Source of the DNA: Odiellus spinosus
Taxonomy: Eukaryota > Arthropoda > Arachnida > Opiliones > Phalangiidae
Direction: 5' to 3'
NCBI GenBank assembly: GCA_963920705.1
Contig: OY987234.1
Span: forward strand, 4,433,351 to 4,497,350
Length of the DNA stretch: 64,000 nt
This document shows positions 1-10,575 of the stretch, piece by piece. The notes beneath the pieces were generated by a model. That model was not told the DNA's origin. It was given only the letters and a program-made list of their open reading frames with translations, and did no database searches. Position numbers and translations under genes: made by a program. Numbering within the stretch: position 1 is the first letter of the stretch; every line of letters begins with the position of its first letter.

Positions 1-80
1 AGGTTTATTGAACTGAAAAGGCCCTGTAAACCTCGGCTAAAGCGGATTAAACCTGCTAATTATGCTTCGTCTAATGAGGG

Positions 81-215
81 TATAACCCAAACTAACCTAA
101 CCTACCCAAACTTAAGCCAGCCCAAATGTAATAAATTCCATATAGCCGAACCATTTGTCGAACCTAACCTAACTCAATATAACCAAACATAACAAATCTA
201 ACCCAGCCTAAACGT
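81..215. repeat. CCTAA-rich degenerate repeat
   Basis: Scattered AACCTAACCTA words in an otherwise AT-rich tract. They resemble the arthropod telomere-type TTAGG word in reverse, but the copies are short and interrupted. The same word recurs around 25.6, 32.9, 38.0 and 50.5 kb, so this is an interspersed simple repeat and not a telomere. Confidence 0.5.
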
Positions 216-244
216 ATTTAATATATTGGCAACAACCAAAACAT

Positions 245-585
245 TTGTCGGACGCTGAATTCTGTCCAGTGGGACATTTCGTCCAATTGGGACCGTCTTT
301 CCAATGGGATTCTGCCCAATGGGAAATTTCGTCCAAATGGGATAGCTGTTCATTGGGATTTGGATCAAATGGGATTCTGTTCAATGGGATTTGGATCAAA
401 TGGGATTCTGTTCAATGGGATTTGGATCAAATGGGATTCTGTTCAATGGGATTTGGATCAAATGGGATTCTGTTCAATGGGATTTGGATCAAATGGGATT
501 CTGTTCAATGGGATTTGGATCAAATGGGATTCTGTTCAATGGGATTTGGATCAAATGGGATTCTGTTCAATGGGAGTATACCCGA
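245..585. repeat. 31-bp minisatellite (CAATGGGATTTGGATCAAAT)
   Basis: About seven near-identical 31-bp units run from about 346 to 575, preceded by degenerate units from 245. Each unit holds two GGGATT words (ATGGGATTTGGATC and ATGGGATTCTGTTC). Because 31 is not a multiple of 3, the same peptide cycles through all frames, which explains several open frames here. None looks like a gene. Related CCAATGGGA words recur at 37.4-37.55 kb. Confidence 0.9.
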
Positions 586-805
586 ATGCAGGCTTGTAGG
601 GCTCGTTTTGTAGACGCCATATCGGGCTATCCGTAAAAAATTAACTTCGACGGAAAAGCCAGGATTTTCCGCTACCAAATGCACTCTCAAAACCTAAAAT
701 TGGCCAGAATTCATCGCGAAAGGTAAATTTCAAATTACCTATCCGGGAGCTTTATCATGGCGTGGCGAGAAATAATATATGGAAAATTTCTTAAATGGAT
801 TTAGC

Positions 806-895
806 GCTTGAATGTTATGAGATTTCAAATTCGCGCCTTTTTCAAATATGCGGGAAACACGACTTTTTATAGCAAATTAGATTAATTCTTAGAAC
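806..895 (+). mobile_element. MITE family 1, internal fragment
   Basis: The segment with GAGATTTCAAATTCGCGCCT followed by a TTTTTCAAATATGCG-type stretch matches the middle of a ~430-bp MITE that recurs at 16.0, 39.3, 44.7, 50.1 and 58.3 kb. Neither terminal inverted repeat is present in this copy. Confidence 0.6.
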
Positions 896-1225
896 CCGGT
901 AGGGTTCTATGTTATGGGCCCATCATCATCTGTAATGCTATTTTGATTTCCTAAAAAATTCAGTCTCTAGCCAATCAAAACGCTCCATTCTCCCATAGAA
1001 TAACATTAAAATCGACTCTTTCGAGGACAAGTCCAGTGATTGACAGAACTAAAAGAGGAATTATTTGTTACAGTTATAATCACTTTTAAATGGTAGAGCA
1101 AGGTTCGAATGTTGAACTTTTCAAGTTTCATTTAAAAATATTAAGTCTAAGTATTTTAAAATTAATTCTTAAGTTGACCCTTTTTTTGGTACTTAGCTGG
1201 TTTCGCGCATGGCTAAATTCGTAAT

Positions 1226-1890
1226 GTTATTCTATGGGATTTGGTTTTTTGAAAGTGGCTTACCTTTCAGATTTATTTTCTAATACTTCCGAATATTTTT
1301 CAGACTTTTATTTTCCGTGTGGTATGAATTAAGTTTCAAGCTTTATTTTAAGACTAATTTCATAATTTTACACCGATTAGTTGGCCCACAATCTATTTAT
1401 GAAAACGGACGAAAAAGTAAGGCGGAGAAATAGATTCGCCAAAAACCTAAGCCTAATTTGACAAATTAGGCTTAGGTTTTATATGGCTTTTTAAAATCAC
1501 GTGCAGGAGGACTCGTGGAGGAGCGCGCTTGATTTGGAGGCTATGGGTATTGAACTCTGACTTAATTTCTCCTTCTTCATATTTTTGCCGTTTATGAAAT
1601 TAGTCTAAAACTAAAGCCCGTATAAGATCTGGAATCATTAGAAAATAAATCTGAAAGGTAAGTCTCTTACAAAAAATCTAAATCCCATAGAATTACATTA
1701 ATTTTCAATTTTTCCGCATTTTTTTTATGCCGTTTTTATAAATAGACTGTGGCCAAACTAATCGGTGTAAAATTATGAAATTAGTCTTAAAATAAAGCCC
1801 GAAAAATATCTGGAATCATTAGAAAATAAATCTGAAAGGTAAGTCTCGTACAAAAAATCTAAATCCCATAGAATAACATTAAGTTTCAAT
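1226..1890. mobile_element. Inverted-repeat element (foldback/MITE-like)
   Basis: The sequence at 1226-1402 (TAATGTTATTCTATGGGATT, then CTTACCTTTCAGATTTATTT, then GTTGGCCCACAATCT) reappears in reverse complement at about 1733-1885, and a second partial inverted copy lies at about 1565-1710. No coding capacity is visible. The arms are diverged, so the element looks old. Confidence 0.7.
1442..1480. repeat. Perfect 18-bp hairpin, 3-nt loop
   Basis: AAAACCTAAGCCTAATTT is followed by GAC and then its exact reverse complement. It sits near the middle of the inverted-repeat element at 1226-1890. Confidence 0.9.
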
Positions 1891-1967
1891 TTCTCCGCCT
1901 TAAAACTTAAAAGTACTCTCCTTTTAAAAATGTGAAAGTCCGAACGACTTGGCATTTCGAACGGCAA

Positions 1968-4142
1968 TAAGGAAGGTATTAACATCCAAAATAATGAAAA
2001 AAATAATTTAAATTTAGTTTAAAGGGTAATGGGAAAAATATGAAGATTTCGCTGCGGCTGTCGGAGGTATTAACATAAAAAATTATGAAAAAATTATTTT
2101 AAATCTGGTTTAAGGGTAATGGGGAAAATATAAAGATTTCGCTGCGGTTGACGGAGGTATTAACATCAAAAAATGATGAAAAAATAAATTTTAATTGGGA
2201 TTAAAGGGCACTGGTAAAAATGTAGAGATTTGACTGAATCAAGTGCAGCTGCCGCAGCTATTAACATCAAAAATTATGAAAAAATTAATTTTAATTGGGA
2301 TTAAAGGGACTGGTAAAAATGTAGAGATTTGACTGGAATCAAGTGCGGCTGCCGGAGGTATTAACATAAAAAATTATGAAAAAATTAATTTTAATTGGGA
2401 TTAAAGGGCACTGGTAAAAATGTAGAGATTTGACTGAATCAAGTGCAGCTGCCGCAGCTATTAACATCAAAAATTATGAAAAAATTAATTTTAATTGGGA
2501 TTAAAGGGCACTGGTAAAAATGTAGAGATTTGACTGGAATCAAGTGCGGCTGCCAGAGGTATTAACATAAAAAATTATGAAAAAATTAATTTTAATTGGG
2601 ATTAAAGGGCACTGGTAAAAATGTAGACATTTGACTGAATCAAGTGTGGCTGCCGCAGCTATTAACATCAAAAATTATGAAAAAATTAATTTTAATTGGG
2701 ATTAAAGGGCACTGGTAAAAATGTAGAGATTTGACTGGAATCAAGTGCGGCTGCCGGAGGTATTTAACATCAAAAATTATGAAAAAATAAATTTTAATTG
2801 GGATTAAAGGGCACTGGTAAAAATGTAGAGATTTGACTGGAATCAAGTGCGGCTGCCGGAGGTATTAACATCAAAAATTATGAAAAAATTAATTTTAATT
2901 GGGATTAAAGGGCACTGGTAAAAATGTAGAAATTTGACTGGAATCAAGTGCGGCTGTCGGAGGTATTAACATCTAAAATTATGAAAAAATTAATTTTAAT
3001 TGGGATTAAAGGGCACTGGTAAAAATGTAGAGATTTGACTGGAATCAAGTGCGGCTGCCGCAGCTATTAACATCAAAAATTATGAAAAAAATTAATTTTA
3101 ATTGGGATTAAAGGGCACTGGTAAAAATGTAGAGATTTGACTGGAATCAAGTGCGGCTGTCGGAGGTATTAACATCTAAAATTATGAAAAAATTAATTTT
3201 AATTGGGATTAAAGGGCACTGGTAAAAATGTAGAGATTTGACTGGAATCAAGTGCGGCTGCCGGAGGTATTAACATAAAAAATTAATTTTAATTGGGATT
3301 AAAGGGCACTGGTAAAAATGTAGACATTTGACTGAATCAAGTGTGGCTGCCGCAGCTATTAACATCAAAAATTATGAAAAAATTAATTTTAATTGGGATT
3401 AAAGGGCACTGGTAAAAATGTAGAGATTTGACTGGAATCAAGTGCGGCTGCCGGAGGTATTAACATCAAAAATTATGAAAAAATAAATTTTAATTGGCAT
3501 TAAAGGGCACTGGTAAAAATGTAGAAATTTGACTGGAATCAAGTGCGGCTGCCCCAGCTATTAACATCAAAAATTATGAAAAAAAATTATTTTAATTGGG
3601 TTTAAAGGGCAATAGTAAAAATGTAGAGATCTGACTGAATCAAGTGCGGCTGTCGCAGCTATTAACATCAAAAATTGTGAAAAAATTAATTTTAATTGGG
3701 TTTTAAGGGCAATGGTAAAAATGTAGAGATCCGACTGAATCAAGTGCGGCTGCCCCAGCTATTAAAATCAAAAATTATGAAAAAATTAATTTTAATTCGG
3801 TTTAAAGGGCAATGATAAAAATGTAGAGATCTGACTGAATCAAGTGAGGCTGCCGCAGCTATTAACATCAAAAATTATGAAAAAATTAATTTTAACTGGG
3901 TTTAAAGGGCAGTGATAAAAATGAAGAAATTTGACCTAATCAAGTGCAGCTGCCGCAGCTATTAACATCAAAAATTATGAAAAAATTTATTTTAATTGGT
4001 TTTAAAGAAAAATGGTAAAAATGTAGAGATCCGACTGAATCAAGTGCGGCTGCCCCAGCTATTAACATCAAAAATAATGAAAAATTTTATTTTAATCGGG
4101 TTTAAAGGGCAATGTTAAAAATGTAGAGATTTGACTGAATCA
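1968..4142. repeat. Satellite-like tandem array, ~101-bp unit
   Basis: About 21 head-to-tail units of roughly 101 bp, each containing ATTAACATCAAAAATTATGA, then AATTTTAATTGGGATTAAAG, then GACTGGAATCAAGTGCGGCT. The unit end varies between GCCGGAGGT and GCCGCAGCT. In 2.2-2.7 kb the two forms alternate, so part of the array is organised as ~202-bp dimers. The first two and last six or so units are more diverged, as expected at array edges. Confidence 0.95.
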
Positions 4143-4208
4143 CTTTTTAAAGGGCTAGTCTTTTAATATAGAAGTTAACACTTTCGTGCTAGACTGAAGT
4201 GACAGATA

Positions 4209-6119
4209 TTACATCAAAAATGTCTTTGCGAACAAAGACCCAGAAGGACATGTTATGGCCTTGAATGTCTGAAGTGACAGATATTTAATTTTCTTTTAAA
4301 ACATTAAATTTAAATACAATTAAATTTTCTTTTAAAACATGAAATTTTAATATAATTAGATTTTCTTTTAAAACGAAATTTAAATATAATCACAATCTGG
4401 CACGATTTAGAGTTTCAAATTTCAAAACAACTGATTTTATTCACTCGGAAATATTTAAGAAAAAACATAACAGACGATTTTCTCCCACTGACGCTTAACA
4501 TTAAATTTCGCTTAATTATTTTTCAGGGATTACGTGTCAAACAAAACGAAACTTTTCGTTCGATAGAAAAATTTACTTAATTTAGCTTTGGCTTTAGGCG
4601 TAGAATCAAAGTTCTATGATCTGATCTCATACCTTAATTGGATAATGTTTTCTATGGATAATGTTTTATTATAACTCCTCGACTTTAGTCGAGGCAATTC
4701 GTTCATGTTAGCTTATGAATGCTTATACAAGGAATTTAAAGGGAATAAAAATTCCCCATATTTTAATTTTTAATCTAGGTTGCAAACGAACAAACCTAAT
4801 CCATGGATAATGTTTTATTACAACTCCTCGACTTTAGTCGAGGAAATTCGTTCATGTTAGCTTATGAATGCTTATACAAGGAATTTAAAGGGAAAAAAAT
4901 TCCCCATATTTTAATTTTTAATTTAGGTTGTAAACGAACAAACCTAATCCATGGATAATGTTTTGTTATAACTCCTCGACTTTAGTCGAGGCAATACGTT
5001 CATGTTAGCTTATGAATGCTTATACAAGTAATTTAACGGGAATAAAAATTCCCCATATTTAAATTTTTAATCTAGGTTGCAAACGAACAAACCTAATCCA
5101 TGGATAATGTTTTATTACAACTCCTCGACTTTAGTCGAGGCAATTCGTTCATGTTAGCTTATGAATGCTTATACAAGGAATTTAAAGGGAAAAAAATTCC
5201 CCATATTTTAATTTTTAATTTAGGTTGCAAACGAACAAACCTAATCCATGGATAATGTTTTGTTATAACTCCTCGACTTTAGTCGAGGCAATACGTTCAT
5301 GTTAGCTTATGAATGCTTATACAAGGAATTTAAAGGGAATAAAAATTCCCCATATTTTAATTTAGGTTGCAAACGAACAAACCTAATCCATGGATAATGT
5401 TTTATTATAACTCCTAATAACTAATTAGTGGTCCCTTATGGAAATCATCATTTTAATTGTACGGTTTTAATGAAAAGAAAAATGAAGGTATTACAATTTA
5501 TTTAAAAACCTTATCCGCTCTAAAATTCGTCGCTTTGAAGTTCTCTTCCCTCGCGCGCGCAATATAGCTTTGAAAGTACAAATTTTTATGGTTTGCGTCG
5601 TCTGCTAAGTTAGAAAAGAAGGTGACTTTAAACGGGCTTTAAAAAACACATTTCCCTTTATCATATACCCATTCCAATAAACCGGCGAGTATTTTTAACG
5701 ATCCGTTCAATTGCGAGTAGTGGAAATTCGGGTTAAATTAAGAAAACAAAAAGTGGACTCGCGTTATACTGAAAAATAACAGTTCAATACACGTTTTCCC
5801 TGAAAAATCATTAAGCCAAATTTAATGTTAAGCGTCAATGGGAGAAAATCGTCTGTTATGTTTTTTCTTAAATATTTCCGAGTGAATAAAATCAGTTGTT
5901 TTGAAATTTGAAACTCTAAATCGTGCCAGATTGTGATTATATTTAAATTTCGTTTTAAAAGAAAATCTAATTATATTAAAATTTCATGTTTTAAAAGAAA
6001 ATTTAATTGTATTTAAATTTAATGTTTTAAAAGAAAATTAAATATCTGTCACTTCAGACATTCAAGGCCATAACATGTCCTTCTGGGTCTTTGTTCGCAA
6101 AGACATTTTTGATGTAATT
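4209..6119. mobile_element. Foldback-type element with ~328-bp inverted arms
   Basis: The left arm, 4209-4536, starts ATTACATCAAAAATGTC, and the right arm, 5792-6119, is its reverse complement with few differences (for example TTCAGGGATTACGTG against TTCAGGGAAAACGTG at the inner end). Between them lie unique sequence and a five-unit tandem array at 4640-5415. No transposase-like frame is present. Long inverted arms around a tandem-repeat core match the architecture of Drosophila-type foldback elements, but family membership is inferred from shape alone. Confidence 0.8.
4640..5415. repeat. 149-bp tandem array with hairpin in every unit
   Basis: Five units with hairpins at 4677, 4826, 4974, 5123 and 5271 (spacing 148-149 bp). 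Each unit contains CCTCGACTTTAGTCGAGG, a 7-bp-arm hairpin with loop TTTA, then TTCATGTTAGCTTATGAATG and CAAACGAACAAACCTAATCC. It forms the core of the foldback element at 4209-6119. Confidence 0.95.
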
Positions 6120-6124
6120 TTTAT

Positions 6125-6335
6125 TGGAACCCAATATACGTGACCTTAAGTCTCGAAAAGGGGTGGAAATGCGAGAGGTAGGGTGTCAAAACCACGTATT
6201 ATGCTGACGACTCAGAGATCATATGTCGCAGCAATCAACCATAGGTTTTATCGACGACATAGAAAATAGAGGGTATGGAAAGAGGCATATCTCTATAGCG
6301 CAGCGTTATAAGATCTTACAGTATTATATGGGTGT
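6125..6335 (+). mobile_element. MITE family 1, right half
   Basis: It ends in AAGAGGCATATCTCTATAGC followed by GCAGCGTTATAAGATC, the right terminal repeat of family 1. The left half is missing. It abuts the right arm of the foldback element, so one may have inserted next to or into the other. Confidence 0.7.
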
Positions 6336-6589
6336 GTTCAGTATCAGTAACCCTCAACGTTCTAAGCGGAGTCTGATTTTTTGTACTTCCGGTTTCTACG
6401 TCACGATTCTAATCGGACGGTTAACGAGGAATTTCGAGGAACTGCGGGGATTTTTTTTTTTAATAATAATTTTTTTATTTAGTGATTTTGTTTACGTGGT
6501 TTCGTGGACGGCAAAGTCGGTTTAGACTTTAATGCCTTCTAGTATTCTGATCTTAATCTTTAATTAACTCTATTTAACCAGATAATAAC

Positions 6590-6990
6590 TAGAGTAATAA
6601 ATCGGTAAATTACCACATGGTAATACAAATTATATAACGGTTTACTCTGGAAAATTACCGTATTTAATTTCTTTAATGAGGAATGCTAAAAGAGGTGAAA
6701 AATGAACCTATAATCGTCTAAAAGTCTACTTCTCAATAGTTATTAGTGTTTGGCGGCTCTAAGGACATGTTAATGTAATTTTTCGTGCACTATCAATGCA
6801 AACTCAAATGGTCAAGTGTATCATGAAAACCATTGCATTGCCACGAGTGCAGGGTTTATTAGTCAGAAATAACATTTTGGAAACGTTTCAAAGAGGAATC
6901 AAGCATTTAAAAATCACAGAAATTCAATTAATCATTTTTTGAATATCCGTAAATTACCACGTAATTTACCAATTTAAAAAATAATGGTCA
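6590..6990 (+). mobile_element. MITE family 3 (GGTAAATTACC ends)
   Basis: Starts TAAATCGGTAAATTACCAC and ends with the inverted form CACGTAATTTACCAATTTA. The interior words GCTAAAAGAGGT, TCTCAATAGTTATT and ACATGTTAATGTAATTTTTC also occur at 13.24-13.56 kb, and the end words recur at 41.77-42.05 kb, inside introns of the two IR copies. Confidence 0.65.
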
Positions 6991-8360
6991 TTTTAGAATT
7001 ATAAGTATAACATATATTGAAGAGTGAGTAATTAAAAATTAGTGATGATGAAAACTTGATTTATACATATTTTTTAACTAGATCCGATCGTTATTATATA
7101 AAAATTAATCTTTTGTCACGAGGTCCGCCTTTATACAACCTGACAAAAAATACATTCTGACGTAGCGTTGCCAAAGGTAAATATCTTTCGAAAAACAGGA
7201 TTCTTTCAGTTGAGAGTTACTGAACGTATAGCATCCAGGTGTGTTTAATTTTGTTTCGGGGTAATCAAACATTACTTATAGGGCTTTCCCGGTTTTCCCT
7301 GACCATTTACATAGTTTTTCCTTGACCAATTAAGCCGTTTAAATATCAGTAGTAATGGGAAATTTCAAGAGAAAACTTTAACTTTTAAGAATTAAAAAGC
7401 TTGATCTACCTATTCATAAATAAGTACTTTTGTCACTCTTAAATATTTTATGGTATATTTGTTGTTAATTCCCTGGTCAGTGTCAATCACGACGTCACTT
7501 TCTAGCCTCTGTTTATAAAATGATGCCAGTCGGAGGCCTGTATTATACAGGCCACGGCACGTCTAAAAACTCTTGGTAAAACGCAGTTACATATCATAAT
7601 TGGGTTCTTGTGATTCAAATTATATTTGCCTCGATCACTTGATAATATTATATCTCCGAGTTAATTGTAAAATAAAGACCAATATAGTACGCTAAGGAAG
7701 TATGAAGGAACCCGGTCAAAAATTACTTAATATTACACTCAATTCTCAATCGTTGGTATTAAAAAAAAAATAAAATAATAAAAAACCGAACAAACATGGA
7801 ATTTATATAAAAACTTACCAGTTAGATGGTCTACGATGATTGCTGTATGAGTTTATAATATCCAAAATAACGTGTAGGCCAGGAAGGTTCACACTTCATG
7901 CGATTCGGAGAAAAAAAACATACGCGCACAAAGCGAAAAGTTTACAAACGCGATTTAAAGCACACGTCGGGCCATGGAAAGTATTAAAGCTCGTTGGTAT
8001 CCTTTGCAAACTTTCAGATCAAAAAAGATGTTGAATATTTGTTCGCGAATGGCCTTTCAGGCTCGTTTGATCTTGCTCCATCGGCGTTGGCCACTCGCGG
8101 TCTTTTTCGATGTTGGATGAGTCAACATTATTTCATCTTCCGTTTACCTAAGAAATATTAAAATAATTAATGCCTTTATGAACTTTGTGAAAACGATGGG
8201 CCAAATCAAATTTTACGCTTTGTGAAACATAAATAGCGATATTTCTGGTAATACAAATACAAGTAATAGTTTTTCTAAAATAATTAAGGTATTAAATTAT
8301 AATTTTGATATAGATTACCAAATTAAAGTTTTATACACACTACGTTATCCTACGCTTGAC

Positions 8361-9171
8361 AATTACTGTAATCAGGAGTAACATAATAAACCTCCCTTCG
8401 GGAGGGAAGTATACAAGCGAGCATATTTACGCGGGACATCCTCGTACCACTAATTACAACGCGCATCAATACACCGTAATAAGGCTAGCAAAAAATAGCG
8501 CCGCCGCCGCGAAACCAGTTAGTATTCTTGCGCGTGATAGCGTCGTCTGAATCATGATTATACAAGGTTTTTCGTGATCCGTATGGGAAACTGAGGATTC
8601 TAGTCTTTTTTTATTATAGGTTTGATTAAAAATTTAATATTATGGGAGATTTATTCGATACGGCCGCGAATAAATGTATATCCGTAATCACAAACCCAGA
8701 GTTTTTAAGACAAATACCAAAAGGTAAAATTCTGGACTTACAATCATAATACTAGGCCTAGGCTTAGCTGGAGGACAATATAAAAGTAATTTATAATGGT
8801 TTTCTTACTTGTTTCGATAATTTCTTCCTGGGTTCTCCTTCTTCAATTTCATACGACACAGATCTACGTTTACAAATATATGTCTGTGTACTTTTATTTA
8901 CCATATCCTTCAAAAAGGTATTGCACCGCGTTTCGGCATCCATCTTAATTCTTTTTCTTATCGCGGTCGCCAAGACGGTATCAGCTGATCACTGAACTAC
9001 TTAGCAACGACCATAGCAAAGACTATACGTTCAGTTGCCTAGTCCACGCGCGCTATCGTCTATATGTGGTATTTGGCGGAAAGAGGATATCCCGCAACTT
9101 TTAAATTGCGTATATGGGGCGTTGTATACTTCCCTCCCGAAGGGAGGTTTTACTATGTTACTCCTGCTGTA
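8361..9171. mobile_element. ~810-bp element with ~50-bp terminal inverted repeats
   Basis: The left end carries CAGGAGTAACATAATAAACC, then TCCCTTCGGGAGGGAAGTATAC; the right end is the reverse complement with few changes (9124-9171). The terminal repeat itself contains the small hairpin CCTCCCTTCGGGAGGG. Short frames inside (for example 8791-8973 minus) have no recognisable motif, so it is probably non-autonomous. Confidence 0.75.
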
Positions 9172-10410
9172 ATTTAACTTCACCGTTATGTTTACGAAAG
9201 TTAGAACTAAAATACGACCCGAATTGTCGAGGCTTTCTACGACGACAGCCATTTCTAGGGGGGCCTCAAAATTCACTCAAATGGACCTCGAAAAAAATAG
9301 AAGGGGCATCAAAATTTGTCTCTAATTACTAGCCCGCAGCGAAAATTTGAGCAACGAGGAAAAGGGGGGCCCCCATAAGTTGGCTGCCACTGCCTGTATA
9401 GCCGTATTATCTGTGAGTTATCTGATTCCATCGCGCATACCCCAGTTTTATCTTATTTCATCTTATTTACTGAATATAAACACGAGCCTGACCCCCACAC
9501 CTCTCCCTGAAAACAGTTGTTCATTTGTTAGACTGTGAGAAAGTGTATGTGAATAAAATGGGCCTTTATCAATGAGGCCCCATCCATGAATGTTTTGAAG
9601 ACTCTGACTAGTAGGCCTATAACCAATTTTTACACGTATTTATGAAAGGCTCCTCAATCTTTGGAGAGAGAGGTAGATGGAATGGAAGAGGGTAGGAAAT
9701 AAGGCGGTTTCACTGGACAAAATTAGTAAGACCAATTTAAAAATTAAATATTTAGGGGTCCACTGGCCTTGTGGCCATTTAATTCAAAACTATGTTTTGT
9801 ACTTGAGATAAAGAACGAAAAATTACGTTACTAGTCTCAAAATTTCCTTGATTTTGATGATTATCGATAGTCACATATTTATATTTGTCGTAACAGCGGT
9901 ACTTTCCCATGAAAGTTTTGTAAGATTAAAATTTGATAAACCTTAAACCGTTACTTTAAAATACGTTCAGTCTAGTACCACTGCTTCTTAAATTTAAGAA
10001 ACCAGACGAACTTTAAGCTTTTAGTCAAGAACTAATGCGTGTTTTTTTACTCATTTTTCTTTTCAAATCGCAAGGTTCCCTAAATCGAATTGGACGTGCC
10101 CGTGCTCTAATACGTTCCGCCCGTGAATAAAAGCGTCTGATATGATTTTAAACTATCATAACTTAAAAGTTTACCAAAACATTCACTTTTGTCCCACGAT
10201 TTATTATGTTATTTTTTTCCCTTATCAGCATCTTAAACCTTACCAAAATTGGAGTAAAACTGCTCAACTGGCAACCCCGAAATGTTGTTATATTAATTTT
10301 ATTCGACAAAAAGACAGCCCCTCAATGGCGTCATTACTGTCTCGTAATTTTAATTTCCACTCCCTTGAAAATTTTCGAGATATTCTTCCTTAAATAAAAT
10401 TTAGTTTCAG
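9172..10410. other. Stretch with no recognised gene
   Basis: AT-rich, with short unconvincing frames. From about 10140 it is alignable with 39920-40306, the sequence before the first recognised exon of IR copy B, so this part is probably intron. I found no upstream ligand-binding or amino-terminal exon of the receptor here. Confidence 0.5.
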
Positions 10411-10575
10411 AACAACCATGTCATCATGTTTCCAAAGCCATCGTCGTTTTTCTATAATGTTTCTAACTGGTACGTTCCGTCTTCGCCAGTCGACATCAGT
10501 GAAACCGTCATCGTGTGCGTTCCCCTCAAGACCATCGTCTCAAGTAGCTTATCTTTTCTGGCCATGGACACGTCG
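10411..10575 (+). CDS. IR copy A exon: end of S1 lobe
   Basis: 55 codons, phase 0 at both ends. The acceptor is TTTCAG at 10410 and the donor GTGGGT at 10576. It encodes NWYVPSSPVDISETVIVCVP, the stretch that in the iGluR/IR family runs from the end of S1 to M1. The ligand-contacting arginine expected just before the VDIS-like stretch is not visible, which is common in divergent IRs. Copy B has the same 165-nt exon at 40307-40471. Confidence 0.75.

Noticed and set aside
81-215. CCTAACCTAA words as a telomere
   Set aside because: Too short and interrupted, and similar words occur at several internal positions.
360-636. Several overlapping frames with MDQMGFCSMGFGSNGILFNG
   Set aside because: Translation of the 31-bp minisatellite cycling through frames.
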